Both the position numbers and the translations under genes were made by a program. Shown here in pieces: positions 9,090 to 17,444 of a stretch of 64,000 bases of DNA (positions are counted from its first letter, which is position 1; every line of letters starts with the position of its first letter). This stretch comes from Streptomyces drozdowiczii. Lineage in GTDB: Bacteria > Actinomycetota > Actinomycetes > Streptomycetales > Streptomycetaceae. Location: positions 6,014,001 through 6,078,000 of the forward strand of contig NZ_CP098740.1 in the NCBI RefSeq assembly GCF_026167665.1, in the 5' to 3' direction. The notes below the pieces were generated by a model that was not told where the DNA came from, did no database searches, and saw only the letters and a program-made list of their open reading frames with translations.

Positions 9090-9787
9090 GCCTCGGCCCC
9101 CGCGATCACTCCGGGTAGCTCGGCGACGGACCCGAGGACATGCGTGGCCCCGTGCCGGAGCAGCTGGTCCCGGTCGTGGGCGCCGGTGAGGACGCCCGCG
9201 ACGATGCCCGCCCCGGCGCGCACCCCGCTGAGCATGTCGTACGAGGTGTCCCCGGCGACCGCGATCCGCCGCACGTCGTCCACGGCGCCGGTGCGCAGCA
9301 GCGCGGCGAGCACCATGTCCGGGTAGGGCCGGCCCCGGCCGCCCGCGTCCGCCGGGCAGAGCGTCAGCGCGGCCAGGTCCTGCCAGCCGAGGGCGGCGAG
9401 GATGGCGTCCTGGGTGACGCGGGCGAAGCCGGTGGACAGGACGACGGTGCGGCCGGCGGCGCGCAGCTCCTCGACGGCCTCGCGGGCGCCGGGGACCGGC
9501 GCGATCGCGCCGCCGTCGACGAGTTCGCCGTACGCCTCCTCGAAGGCGGCGTTGGCGCGCTGCGCCGTGGCCTCGTCCCCGAAGAGGTGCCGGAAGACGG
9601 AGATCTTGGACTCGCCCATGGTGGCGCGGACGTAGTCGAGCTTCTCGGCGTGGTCGGGGGAGCCGGCCTCGACACCGAGGCGTCCGGCGGCGGCGGAGAA
9701 CGCCCGCTCGACCAGGCCGCCGTCGGCGACCGTGGTGCCCGCCATGTCCAGGACGACGAGTCGGTAGGAGTGGTCCTGCGTGGTCAT
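9086..9787 (-). CDS. Phosphonatase-like HAD hydrolase
   Basis: 233 residues from ATG 9787; an in-frame GTG at 9793 overlapping the previous stop is the alternative. The nucleophile motif is L-D-M-A-G-T-T (Asp14), the phosphonatase variant in which the usual second HAD aspartate is alanine. The cap domain has M-G-E-S-K, with Lys61 aligning with the Schiff-base lysine of PhnX (M-G-x-x-K). In PhnX this lysine binds phosphonoacetaldehyde so the C-P bond can be cut to phosphate and acetaldehyde. The same chemistry is likely here. It belongs to the phosphonatase-like group usually found with an HpnW-type oxidoreductase, as here. Confidence 0.88.
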   Translation of the reverse strand: MTTQDHSYRLVVLDMAGTTVADGGLVERAFSAAAGRLGVEAGSPDHAEKLDYVRATMGESKISVFRHLFGDEATAQRANAAFEEAYGELVDGGAIAPVPGAREAVEELRAAGRTVVLSTGFARVTQDAILAALGWQDLAALTLCPADAGGRGRPYPDMVLAALLRTGAVDDVRRIAVAGDTSYDMLSGVRAGAGIVAGVLTGAHDRDQLLRHGATHVLGSVAELPGVIAGAEA

Positions 9788-9789
9788 CT

Positions 9790-10914
9790 TCACCAGCCCA
9801 GTTCGTCGGCGGTCTGTTCGGCGATGGCGGGGGAGCAGGTCATGCCCCGCCCCCCGGGCCCGGTGACGAGCCAGACCCCGTCGGCCACCTGCCGGCGGTG
9901 GACGACGCGGCCGGGGTCGGTGCACTGGGCGTACACCCCGGCCCAGCGGTGCCGGATGCGCGGCAGCGGGCGGCCGAGGAAGGACTCGACGACGCCGGTG
10001 AGGTGCTCGTACGGCTCCTCGACGGTGTCGAACGGGAAGGGGTGCTCGTACTCGTGGGTGTCCCCGATGGTCAGCCCGCCGTCCAGGCGCTGCACCATCA
10101 GCAGCTGCATCCGGTGCGCGGACGCGGTCGGGGCCTGCGGCTGCCCGTCGTTGAGGGCGTCGAGCGCCGGGCCGCCGTACGCGGGGTAGTAGCGGAAGCT
10201 GTCGGCGTCCGCGACCGAGGTGGTGAGCCTCTCGCCGAGCGGGTCGGTCTGCATCATCTGGAGACGGACCCGCCGCACCGGCAGACCGGGTCCCGCCAGC
10301 TCACGGACGAGGCCGCCGAGCCAGGCGCCGGTCGCCAGGATCACGGCGTCACCGGTGTGGACGTCGCCGTGGTCGTCACGCACCGATGCGGCACCGACCA
10401 CCTCGCGGACCTCCCGGCCGCCGAGGTAGGCGTACCGGCCGGACGCCAGCAGCGCCTGCTTAAGGGCGAGTTGTGCGGTGCGGGGCTCCACGGCCGCGTC
10501 CCGTTCGCACCACAGGGCGGAGCCGAACGTGCCGCGCAGGGCGGGGTTGAGCGCGCGGGCCTCGTCGGCGGTGACCAGCTTGTAGCCGCGGGCGGCGGCG
10601 TCGTCCCGGGCGACGGCCGCCTCGGCGACGGCGACCTCGAGGCCGGTGCGCAGCGGGGTGAGCGAACCGCAGGGGCGGAAACCCAGACCGGGCACCTCGG
10701 CGCCGATGCCCTCCCACAGCTCACGCGCCCGCAGCGCCGTATCCAGCTCCTCGCCACCGGCCCGGCCGCTGACCCAAATCTGTCCGAAATTGCGGAGCGA
10801 TGCCCCGCGCGCCTCACTCTCGCGCTCGATCTGTACGACCTCGTGGCCGCGGTTCACTGCGTGCCAGGCGTGCATGGTTCCCACCACGCCGGCTCCTACG
10901 ACGATGACCTTCAC
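9790..10914 (-). CDS. FAD-dependent oxidoreductase of phosphonatase operons (HpnW type)
   Basis: 374 residues from GTG 10914, with GAGGAG 10 bases upstream; longer in-frame versions begin inside the promoter. The N-terminus V-K-V-I-V-V-G-A-G-V-V-G is the FAD-binding Rossmann motif of the DadA/glycine-oxidase superfamily. TIGR-type families place this branch with phosphonatases. By family logic it oxidises an amine of aminoethylphosphonate, or of its N-methyl form, to phosphonoacetaldehyde. That product would feed the hydrolase encoded next, which begins three bases after this stop. No PhnW transaminase is seen in the window, so this enzyme may replace it. The exact amine substrate is inferred. 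Confidence 0.85.
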   Translation of the reverse strand: MKVIVVGAGVVGTMHAWHAVNRGHEVVQIERESEARGASLRNFGQIWVSGRAGGEELDTALRARELWEGIGAEVPGLGFRPCGSLTPLRTGLEVAVAEAAVARDDAAARGYKLVTADEARALNPALRGTFGSALWCERDAAVEPRTAQLALKQALLASGRYAYLGGREVREVVGAASVRDDHGDVHTGDAVILATGAWLGGLVRELAGPGLPVRRVRLQMMQTDPLGERLTTSVADADSFRYYPAYGGPALDALNDGQPQAPTASAHRMQLLMVQRLDGGLTIGDTHEYEHPFPFDTVEEPYEHLTGVVESFLGRPLPRIRHRWAGVYAQCTDPGRVVHRRQVADGVWLVTGPGGRGMTCSPAIAEQTADELGW

Positions 10915-10987
10915 GGCGGCAACACTCCTCGGGTCCGGTGACTCTCTTCGGTCTGCGGGGCGACGAGACGGTAAACGGACCCGCAAG

Positions 10988-11003
10988 CTTGGACTAGACC
11001 CGT
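10988..11003. promoter_or_regulatory. GntR/HutC-type operator over the phosphonate operon promoter
   Basis: CTTGGACTAGACCCGT matches 12 of 16 positions of the DasR-like consensus built around TGGTCTAGACCA. On the minus strand, TTGGTC (complement of 11015-11020) with a 17-base spacer puts the -10 inside this site. The GntR protein encoded immediately upstream (11061-11831) is of the subfamily that binds such sites. It likely represses the operon until a phosphonate ligand is present. Confidence 0.55.
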
Positions 11004-11060
11004 TATGTTTCCGTGACCAAAAAGTCGGGAGGAACGGCACATCTCATGCCATCCGGCCGG

Positions 11061-11831
11061 TCAGTGCGGTCGCGCGTGACCCAAGTGCGTACGGAAGGAG
11101 AACCGGTCGCCCCGGAAGAGGGTGCGGACCCGCTCCAGCGGACGGCCTTCGGCATCCCGCGACAGGCGGTGCAGCAGCAGCATCGGCAGAGCGGGCGGGG
11201 TGCCGATGAGCAGCGCCTCGCGGGGCGTCGCGAGGACGGTCTCGATCCGCTCGTCCGCGTCCCCGAAGGAGAGCGAGAGCTTCTCGGTCAGGTACGCGTA
11301 GAAGGAGGAGTCCGGATCGAACCCGGTGTCCAGGGCGGGCACCCGGGCGACCGTGACATAGGTGCTCTCCAGCCCCACCCGCTCGTCGTCGGCGAGCAGC
11401 ACCCGCTCCATGTGCCAGACCGGTTCGCCGGCCTCCACCTCGATCTCGGCGGCCAGCGCCGCCGGGCAGGGGAAGCGTTCGAGACCGATGAGATTCCGCC
11501 CCGGCCGCCGGCCCTGCCGGCGTACGCCCTCGGTGTAACTGGCCAGTGAGAGCGGCTGTTCCAGCTTGGGCCCCGCCACCACGGTCCCGCGCCCCTGCCG
11601 GCGCAGCCGCCCCTCCAGCAGGAGTTCACGCAGCGCCTGCCGGACCGTCTCCCGCGACACCTCGTGGCGCAGCGCCAGGTCGCGCTCGGTGGGAAGCGTG
11701 TCTCCCTCCTCCAAGCCGTCGATGAGGGAGAGGAGTCGCGCCTTGACCGCGTAGTACTTCGGAATGCGGCCGTGCTCCGGGATGCCGGAGCGCACGGGGG
11801 CGCCGGGTGCCTGATCGTTCGGGTAGTCCAC
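11061..11831 (-). CDS. GntR/HutC-family transcriptional regulator (phosphonate operon)
   Basis: 256 residues. The winged helix covers roughly residues 22-90 (P-K-Y-Y-A-V-K...G-R-G-T-V-V-A), followed by a UTRA ligand-binding domain. This is the HutC/DasR/PhnR-type layout. It lies 146 bases upstream of the oxidoreductase gene on the same strand, with a matching operator between. Control of phosphonate uptake is inferred from position, comparable to PhnR in enteric 2-aminoethylphosphonate clusters. The N-terminal 20 residues are proline/glycine-rich and may be a mis-called extension. Confidence 0.85.
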   Translation of the reverse strand: MDYPNDQAPGAPVRSGIPEHGRIPKYYAVKARLLSLIDGLEEGDTLPTERDLALRHEVSRETVRQALRELLLEGRLRRQGRGTVVAGPKLEQPLSLASYTEGVRRQGRRPGRNLIGLERFPCPAALAAEIEVEAGEPVWHMERVLLADDERVGLESTYVTVARVPALDTGFDPDSSFYAYLTEKLSLSFGDADERIETVLATPREALLIGTPPALPMLLLHRLSRDAEGRPLERVRTLFRGDRFSFRTHLGHARPH

Positions 11832-11892
11832 CCGCCGATGGTGGCACGGGAGCGGGCCGGAGCTCCGGTCGAGCAGTGGGTAGCCTGGCGAA

Positions 11893-12744
11893 ATGCTGAC
11901 AGAGGTAACAGCGACCCGCTATGTCACGCCCTTGCGTGAAGGCGGCTCGCTCCCCGGGATCGTCGAGGCCGACGATCTCGGCACGTACGTCATGAAGTTC
12001 ACCGGAGCCGGGCAGGGGCGCAAGACCCTCGTCGCGGAGGTGATCTGCGGGCAGCTCGGGCGGCGGCTCGGGCTGCGGGTGCCCGAGCTCGTGCAGATCC
12101 AGCTCGACCCGGTCATCGGACTCGCCGAGCCCGACCAGGAGGTGCAGGAGCTGCTGAAGGCCAGCGGCGGCCTGAACCTCGGGATGGACTTCCTGCCCGG
12201 CTCCCTCGGCTTCGACGCGCTCGCCTACGAGGTCGACCCGCGCGAGGCCGGGCGGATCGTCTGGTTCGACGCGCTGATCAACAACGTCGACCGGTCCTGG
12301 CGCAACCCGAACATGCTCGTCTGGCACGGCGACCTCTGGCTCATCGACCACGGCGCCACCATGATCTGGCACCACAACTGGCCCGGCGCCCAGGCGTCCG
12401 CCGCCAAGCCGTACAACGCCTCCGACCACGCCCTCGCCCCCTTCCGGCCCGACATCGCATCGGCCGCCGCCGAACTCGCCCCGCTGGTGACGCCCGAGCT
12501 GCTCGCGGAGGCCGCCGCCGACGTCCCCGACGAGTGGCTGGTGGACGAACCGGGCTTCGGCTCGACGGACGAGCTGCGGCAGGCGTACGTGGACGCGCTG
12601 GCTGCCCGCGCGGCCACCATCCACGAGCGGATCGTCATGGACGCGCCCACCCCCGACAAGCCGTCCCAGGCCCCGGGCTGGATCACCGAACGCCTCGCAC
12701 CGCGCGGCCACGCCGAGGCCGGCGAGAAGGGCGGCCGGGCATGA
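11893..12744 (+). CDS. HipA-like kinase-fold protein
   Basis: 283 residues. N-R-D near I-N-N-V-D-R-S-W-R-N-P-N-M and the later I-D-H-G match the catalytic and metal-binding Asp-containing motifs of HipA-type kinases. The protein is shorter than true HipA (about 440 residues) and has no adjacent HipB. It belongs to the small HipA-like group that pairs with a DUF3037 protein, as here: its stop overlaps the next start by ATGA. A -10 box TAGCCT (11881-11886) sits seven bases before ATG 11893, so the mRNA is probably leaderless. The substrate and role are unknown; toxin activity should not be assumed. Confidence 0.75.
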   Translation: MLTEVTATRYVTPLREGGSLPGIVEADDLGTYVMKFTGAGQGRKTLVAEVICGQLGRRLGLRVPELVQIQLDPVIGLAEPDQEVQELLKASGGLNLGMDFLPGSLGFDALAYEVDPREAGRIVWFDALINNVDRSWRNPNMLVWHGDLWLIDHGATMIWHHNWPGAQASAAKPYNASDHALAPFRPDIASAAAELAPLVTPELLAEAAADVPDEWLVDEPGFGSTDELRQAYVDALAARAATIHERIVMDAPTPDKPSQAPGWITERLAPRGHAEAGEKGGRA

Positions 12745-13124
12745 GCGGGCGCGATGTCTTCGAGTACGCGCTGCTGCGCGTCGTCCCCCGCGTCCAGCGC
12801 GGGGAGTGCTTCAACGCCGGTGTGGTCGTCTACTGCCGCGCCAAGGGCTTCGTGGCCGCCCGCACCGAGCTGGACGAGGCCAAGCTGAAGGCCCTCGACC
12901 CCGGCGCCGACGTGACCGGGGTCCGGGCCGCGCTGCACGCCGTCGAGGGCATCTGCCGCGGCGGTACGGACGCGGGCCAGGCCGCGGGCGACGACGCGGG
13001 CAGGCGCTTCCGCTGGCTGATCGCGCCGCGCTCCACCGTCGTACAGCCCGGGCCCGTGCACAGCGGCCTCACCGCCGATCCCGAGGCCGAGGTGGAGCGG
13101 CTGCTCGACCTGCTGGTGCGCTGA
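12741..13124 (+). CDS. DUF3037 family protein
   Basis: 127 residues with the DUF3037 pattern F-E-Y-A-L-L-R-V-V-P near the N-terminus and N-A-G-V-V-V-Y-C shortly after. No known enzyme motif is visible. It is translationally coupled to the HipA-like gene (ATGA overlap), and the two families recur together in many bacteria. It is probably a partner or modulator of the kinase-fold protein. No function has been shown to my knowledge. Confidence 0.75.
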   Translation: MSGRDVFEYALLRVVPRVQRGECFNAGVVVYCRAKGFVAARTELDEAKLKALDPGADVTGVRAALHAVEGICRGGTDAGQAAGDDAGRRFRWLIAPRSTVVQPGPVHSGLTADPEAEVERLLDLLVR

Positions 13125-13205
13125 TCCGCGCCCCGGGCCGCCGTCCGCCCACCGGGTGACGGCGGCCCGGCGGGGTGTGACATGCGCCGCTGCGCCCGTG
13201 GCCCG

Positions 13206-13268
13206 TTGACACCGGGTGCCAGGGCTTCTAGCGTCTCGTCTGCTGAAGGTACTAAGCGGTTGCTCAGT
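13206..13268 (+). promoter_or_regulatory. Promoter with a TetR-type operator ahead of the two-SDR operon
   Basis: TTGACA (13206-13211), a 17-base spacer and TAGCGT (13229-13234) form a strong promoter. Just past the expected start is ACTAAGCGGTTGCTCAGT (13251-13268). Its arms ACTrAGC and GCTyAGT are inverted around four bases, which is typical of TetR-family regulators of acyl-CoA metabolism. No regulator is adjacent, so it would act in trans. Confidence 0.55.
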
Positions 13269-13338
13269 CATCGGGCGGTTTCTCTCCGGAGCCCCCGACG
13301 TCCGCTGAGCCGCTATCCAAGGGCGAGGAGAGCCAAGC

Positions 13339-14100
13339 ATGTCGACCAGCGAGCAGCGCGTAGCCATCGTGACGGGAGCGGCCCGGGGCATCGGTGCCGC
13401 CACCGCGGTACGTCTGGCGGCCGAGGGCCGCGCCGTCGCCGTACTCGACCTCGACGAGGCGGCCTGCAAGGACACCGTCGAGAAGATCACCGCCGCCGGG
13501 GGCAAGGCCCTCGCCGTCGGCTGCGACGTGTCGGACGGCGCCCAGGTGGAGGCCGCCGTCGCCCGGGTCGCCGCCGAGCTCGGCGCCCCGACCATCCTCG
13601 TCAACAACGCGGGCGTGCTCCGCGACAACCTGCTCTTCAAGATGAGCGAGTCCGACTGGGACACCGTGATGAACGTGCACCTCAAGGGCGCGTTCCTGAT
13701 GGCCAAGGCCGTCCAGAAGCACATGGTGGACGCCAAGTTCGGCCGTATCGTCTCGCTGTCCTCCTCCTCGGCGCTCGGCAACCGCGGCCAGGCCAACTAC
13801 TCGGCGGTCAAGGCCGGTCTCCAGGGCTTCACCAAGACGCTCGCCAAGGAGCTCGGCAAGTTCGGCATCACCGCCAACGCCGTCGCGCCCGGCTTCATCG
13901 TCACCGAGATGACCGCGCAGACCGCCGCCCGCGTCGGCATGGGCTTCGAGGAGTTCCAGGCGGCCGCCGCGACGCAGATCCCGGTCCAGCGCGTCGGCGT
14001 CCCCGACGACATCGCCAACGCCATCGCCTTCTTCACGGGCGACGCCGCCGGCTTCGTCTCCGGCCAGGTCATGTACGTGGCCGGCGGACCGCTCAACTGA
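13339..14100 (+). CDS. fabG: 3-oxoacyl-ACP reductase-like short-chain dehydrogenase
   Basis: 253 residues. The cofactor motif T-G-A-A-R-G-I-G, N-N-A-G, the catalytic Ser in S-L-S-S-S-S and Y-x-x-x-K (Y-S-A-V-K) are all present. The C-terminal F-V-S-G-Q-V-M-Y-V-A-G-G-P is standard for FabG. It would reduce 3-oxoacyl-ACP or -CoA with NADPH. It is first in an operon with a second SDR 20 bases downstream and has its own strong promoter. As FabG paralogues are many, beta-oxidation or another acyl substrate is possible. Confidence 0.85.
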   Translation: MSTSEQRVAIVTGAARGIGAATAVRLAAEGRAVAVLDLDEAACKDTVEKITAAGGKALAVGCDVSDGAQVEAAVARVAAELGAPTILVNNAGVLRDNLLFKMSESDWDTVMNVHLKGAFLMAKAVQKHMVDAKFGRIVSLSSSSALGNRGQANYSAVKAGLQGFTKTLAKELGKFGITANAVAPGFIVTEMTAQTAARVGMGFEEFQAAAATQIPVQRVGVPDDIANAIAFFTGDAAGFVSGQVMYVAGGPLN

Positions 14101-14120
14101 CCCGAAGGGCTGCGGACAAC

Positions 14121-14876
14121 ATGACTGTGCAGGACAGCGGCAAGGTCGCGCTGATCACCGGCGCGAGCCGGGGCATCGGCTACGGCATCGCGCAGGCGCT
14201 CGTGGAGCGCGGCGACCGGGTGTGCATCACCGGGCGCAACGAGGACGCCCTGAAGGAGGCCGTCGAGACGCTCGGCGCCGACCGGGTCATCGGCGTCGCC
14301 GGCAAGGCGCACGACGAGGCGCACCAGGCGGTGGCCGTCGCCCGCACCATGGAGGCGTTCGGCCGGGTGGACTTCCTGGTCAACAACGCCGGCACCAACC
14401 CGGTCTTCGGGCCGATCGCGGAGCTCGACCTGAACGTCGCCCGCAAGGTCTTCGAGACCAACGTGGTCTCGGCGCTCGGCTTCGCCCAGCAGACCTGGAA
14501 GGCGTGGCAGAAGGAGAACGGCGGGGCGATCGTCAACATCGCCTCGGTCGCCGGTGTCTCCGCCTCGCCGTTCATCGGCGCGTACGGGATGAGCAAGGCG
14601 GCCATGGTCAACCTGACCCTCCAACTGGCGCACGAGTTCGCGCCGGTGGTCCGGGTCAACACGATCGCCCCGGCGGTCGTCAAGACCCGCTTCGCCCAGG
14701 CGCTCTACGAGGGCCGCGAGGAGGAGGCCGCGGCCGCCTACCCGCTCGGCCGGCTCGGGGTGCCCGAGGACATCGGCGGGGCCGCCGCGTTCCTCACCTC
14801 CGACCAGTCCGCGTGGATCACGGGCCAGACCCTGGTCGTCGACGGGGGCATTTTCCTGAATGCCGGAGTCGGCTGA
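14121..14876 (+). CDS. Short-chain dehydrogenase/reductase
   Basis: 251 residues. T-G-A-S-R-G-I-G, N-N-A-G, I-A-S-V-A-G and Y-G-M-S-K are the cofactor and catalytic signatures of classical SDRs; G-Q-T-L-V-V-D-G-G closes the fold. It starts 20 bases after fabG and is cotranscribed with it. A strong terminator follows. It was probably kept as the second reductase of an acyl or keto-acid pathway; the substrate is not predictable. Confidence 0.85.
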   Translation: MTVQDSGKVALITGASRGIGYGIAQALVERGDRVCITGRNEDALKEAVETLGADRVIGVAGKAHDEAHQAVAVARTMEAFGRVDFLVNNAGTNPVFGPIAELDLNVARKVFETNVVSALGFAQQTWKAWQKENGGAIVNIASVAGVSASPFIGAYGMSKAAMVNLTLQLAHEFAPVVRVNTIAPAVVKTRFAQALYEGREEEAAAAYPLGRLGVPEDIGGAAAFLTSDQSAWITGQTLVVDGGIFLNAGVG

Positions 14877-14910
14877 TCCGGCCTGGGCCGATATGGCCCC
14901 GATTGCCTCA

Positions 14911-14950
14911 AGTGCCCCGCCGGGCCTGCGGATTGACCCGGCGGGGCGCT
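14911..14950 (+). terminator. Terminator of the two-SDR operon
   Basis: GCCCCGCCGGG (14914-14924) pairs with CCCGGCGGGGC (14937-14947) around a 12-base loop. One U-G and two more pairs extend the stem to 14911-14950. Confidence 0.7.
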
Positions 14951-14993
14951 GCGGTATGGTCTGCCGACCCATGGCTGATCGAGGAGCGTGCAC

Positions 14994-16586
14994 GTGTTCT
15001 ACCGGGCCAGTCTGCAAGCCGCTGCAGCCCTTGCGTCCCTGTCCTTGCTGGCCGGCTGCGGGCTGTTGCCCGGCGGCGGCTCGGAGGTGGACCAGAAGCT
15101 CGCCGTCGGGACGACCAGTGAGCCGTCGACCCTCGACCCGGCGGCGGCGTGGGACGGCTCCTGGGAGCTGATGCGGAACGTCTTCCAGACGCTGGTGAGC
15201 TTCCCCACCGGCAGCACGAAGCCCGAACCGGACGCGGCCGAGGAGTGCAGGTTCACCGACCGCACCAGCACCGCCTACCGGTGCACGCTCCGCAAGGGGC
15301 TGAAGTTCTCCAACGGCGACAAGCTGGACGCGGCGGCCGTGAAGTACTCCATCGACCGGATCTCGGAGATCGGGGTCAAGGGCGGACCCGTCGGCATGCT
15401 CGGCTCGCTCGACCGGGTCGAGACCAAGGGCGACGACGTCGTCATCTTCAACCTGAAGAAGCCCGACGCCACCTTCCCGTTCGTGCTGGCCACCCCGGCC
15501 ATGTCCCTGGTCGCGCCGAGCGCGTACTCGAAGCACAAGATCCGCGACGACGGCAAGGTCATCGGTTCCGGCCCCTACCTGCTGGACTCCTACCAGCAGG
15601 GCGACCGCTCCGAACTGGTGAAGAACCCCGACTACAAGGGCTTCGCCGACCGCAAGAACGACGCCGTGACCATCCGGTACTTCAAGGAGTCCGGCGCCAT
15701 GGTGAAGGCGCTCCGGAACAACGAGATCGACGCCACCTACCGCGGCCTGTCCGCCGAGGACGTCGTCAGCATCGAGGACAGCAAGAGCAGCGGCAACGGG
15801 CAGGCCGACGACCTCCAGATCGTGGAGTCCACCGGCGCCGACATCCGCTTCCTGGTCTTCAACCCGGACGACCCCGCCGCCGGGAAACCGGCCGTCCGGC
15901 GGGCGATAGCCCAGCTGGTCGACCGGGACGCACTCGTCGCCAAGGTCTACCGGGGCACGGCCGAACCGCTGTACTCGATGGTCCCCAAGGGCATCGCCAC
16001 GCACACCACCAGCTTCTTCGACACCTTCGGCAACCCCAGCAAGGACAAGGCCCGCCAGATCCTGGCCGACGCGCACATCAGCACGCCCGTCCCCGTGACC
16101 TTCTGGTACACCACCGACCGCTACGGCTCCTCGACCGAGCCCGAGTTCGGCGAACTGAAGCGCCAGCTGGAGGAGTCCGGACTCTTCCGCATCACCCTGA
16201 AGCACCGGCCGTGGAAGACCTTCCAGGAGGGCTTCACCAAGGGGGAGTACCCGGTCTTCGGCCGGGGCTGGTTCCCCGACTTCCCGGACCCGGACAACTT
16301 CATCGCCCCCTTCGTGGGCAAGAACAGCGTCACGGGCATGCCGTACGCGCAGGACGAGATCACCAAGCAGCTGCTGCCCCGTTCCCGCAAGCAGAGCGAC
16401 CGGGGCGCCGTCGCCGCGGAGTTCGAGCGGGCCCAGAAGATCCTGGTGGACGACGTGCGGCTGCTGCCGCTGTGGCAGGGCAAGCTGTACGTGGCGGAGG
16501 GCGAGGACATCGGCGGCGGCGAGCGCGCCCTGGACCCGCAGACCGTCATGCAGATGTGGGAGCTGTACCGCAAGGCCAGCTGGTGA
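14994..16586 (+). CDS. Peptide-type ABC transporter substrate-binding lipoprotein (SBP family 5)
   Basis: 530 residues from GTG 14994, seven bases after GAGGAG; the GTG at 14988 touches that ribosome site and is less likely. The signal peptide ends in L-L-A-G-C, so this is a lipoprotein. The motif region G-T-T-S-E-P-S-T-L-D-P-A and L-R-K-G-L-K-F-S-N-G-D mark the family that binds oligopeptides, nickel and related cargo. No permease or ATPase genes lie beside it, so it is an orphan binding protein that must share a transporter or act as a receptor. Confidence 0.88.
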   Translation: MFYRASLQAAAALASLSLLAGCGLLPGGGSEVDQKLAVGTTSEPSTLDPAAAWDGSWELMRNVFQTLVSFPTGSTKPEPDAAEECRFTDRTSTAYRCTLRKGLKFSNGDKLDAAAVKYSIDRISEIGVKGGPVGMLGSLDRVETKGDDVVIFNLKKPDATFPFVLATPAMSLVAPSAYSKHKIRDDGKVIGSGPYLLDSYQQGDRSELVKNPDYKGFADRKNDAVTIRYFKESGAMVKALRNNEIDATYRGLSAEDVVSIEDSKSSGNGQADDLQIVESTGADIRFLVFNPDDPAAGKPAVRRAIAQLVDRDALVAKVYRGTAEPLYSMVPKGIATHTTSFFDTFGNPSKDKARQILADAHISTPVPVTFWYTTDRYGSSTEPEFGELKRQLEESGLFRITLKHRPWKTFQEGFTKGEYPVFGRGWFPDFPDPDNFIAPFVGKNSVTGMPYAQDEITKQLLPRSRKQSDRGAVAAEFERAQKILVDDVRLLPLWQGKLYVAEGEDIGGGERALDPQTVMQMWELYRKASW

Positions 16587-16604
16587 CACCGCGCGCGGAC
16601 CGCG

Positions 16605-16627
16605 TTGTCAGTGGCGCCCGGTAGGTT
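16605..16627 (+). promoter_or_regulatory. LexA-independent DNA-damage promoter of ung (RecA-NDp/PafBC type)
   Basis: TTGTCAGTGGC (16605-16615), six bases, then TAGGTT (16622-16627) matches the actinobacterial motif tTGTCRGtg-N8-TAnnnT exactly. This class of promoter is activated by PafBC after DNA damage. The transcript would start near 16634, about 34 bases before GTG 16668. Confidence 0.75.
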
Positions 16628-16667
16628 CTGGGATCAAGAACGGATTGCCTACCGGAGGTTGTTCACT

Positions 16668-17351
16668 GTGACCGACACCGACCTGCTGCCCGAGTCCTGG
16701 CGCGGCGTCCTCGGCGAAGAGCTGCAGAAGCCGTACTTCAAGGAGCTCACCGAGTTCGTCGAGGAGGAGCGCGCCGCCGGACCGGTCTACCCGCCCCGGG
16801 AGCAGGTGTTCGCGGCCCTCGAAGCGACCCCGTACGACAAGGTGAAGGTCCTGGTCCTCGGGCAGGACCCCTACCACGGCGAGGGCCAGGGGCACGGCCT
16901 CTGCTTCTCCGTGCGGCCGGGCGTGAAGACCCCGCCCTCGCTGCGCAACATCTACAAGGAGATGCAGGAGGAGCTGGGCCTGCCCGTCCCGGACAACGGC
17001 TATCTGATGCCGTGGGCCGAGCAGGGCGTCCTGCTGCTCAACGCCGTGCTCACCGTCCGCGCGGGCGAGGCCAACTCGCACAAGGGCAAGGGCTGGGAGA
17101 AGGTGACCGACGCGGTGATCCGGGCCGTCGCCGCCCGCCCCGACCCGGCGGTCTTCGTCCTCTGGGGCAACTACGCGCAGAAGAAGCTCCCCCTGATCGA
17201 CACCGAGCGCCATGTGGTGGTGAAGGGTGCCCACCCCTCGCCGCTGTCCGCGAAGAAGTTCTTCGGCTCCCGCCCCTTCACCCAGATAAACGAGGCCGTC
17301 GCCCAGCAGGGCCACCAGCCCATCGACTGGCGCATCCCCGACCTGGGCTGA
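16668..17351 (+). CDS. ung: Uracil-DNA glycosylase, family 1
   Basis: 227 residues from GTG 16668 with GGAGG ten bases upstream. The water-activating motif G-Q-D-P-Y-H-G and the loop H-P-S-P-L-S are the two hallmarks of family-1 UDG, and the length is normal. It removes uracil from DNA to start base-excision repair, which matters in a genome this rich in C. The promoter is of the DNA-damage type. Translation upstream of 16668 would run into the promoter itself. Confidence 0.95.
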   Translation: MTDTDLLPESWRGVLGEELQKPYFKELTEFVEEERAAGPVYPPREQVFAALEATPYDKVKVLVLGQDPYHGEGQGHGLCFSVRPGVKTPPSLRNIYKEMQEELGLPVPDNGYLMPWAEQGVLLLNAVLTVRAGEANSHKGKGWEKVTDAVIRAVAARPDPAVFVLWGNYAQKKLPLIDTERHVVVKGAHPSPLSAKKFFGSRPFTQINEAVAQQGHQPIDWRIPDLG

Positions 17352-17444
17352 GCCGCGCCCGAGCCTCCGCGTGTCCGCCCGTCCCGGCGGCTAGCGTCGG
17401 AAGCCGGACCGCCGGTTCGGGCGGGCGGGTGCGAGGAGGCCGTG

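Noticed and set aside
13797..16589. A very long open frame antisense to the SDR and binding-protein genes
   Set aside because: It mirrors real genes on the other strand and has biased, low-information sequence; the plus-strand proteins have full family motifs.
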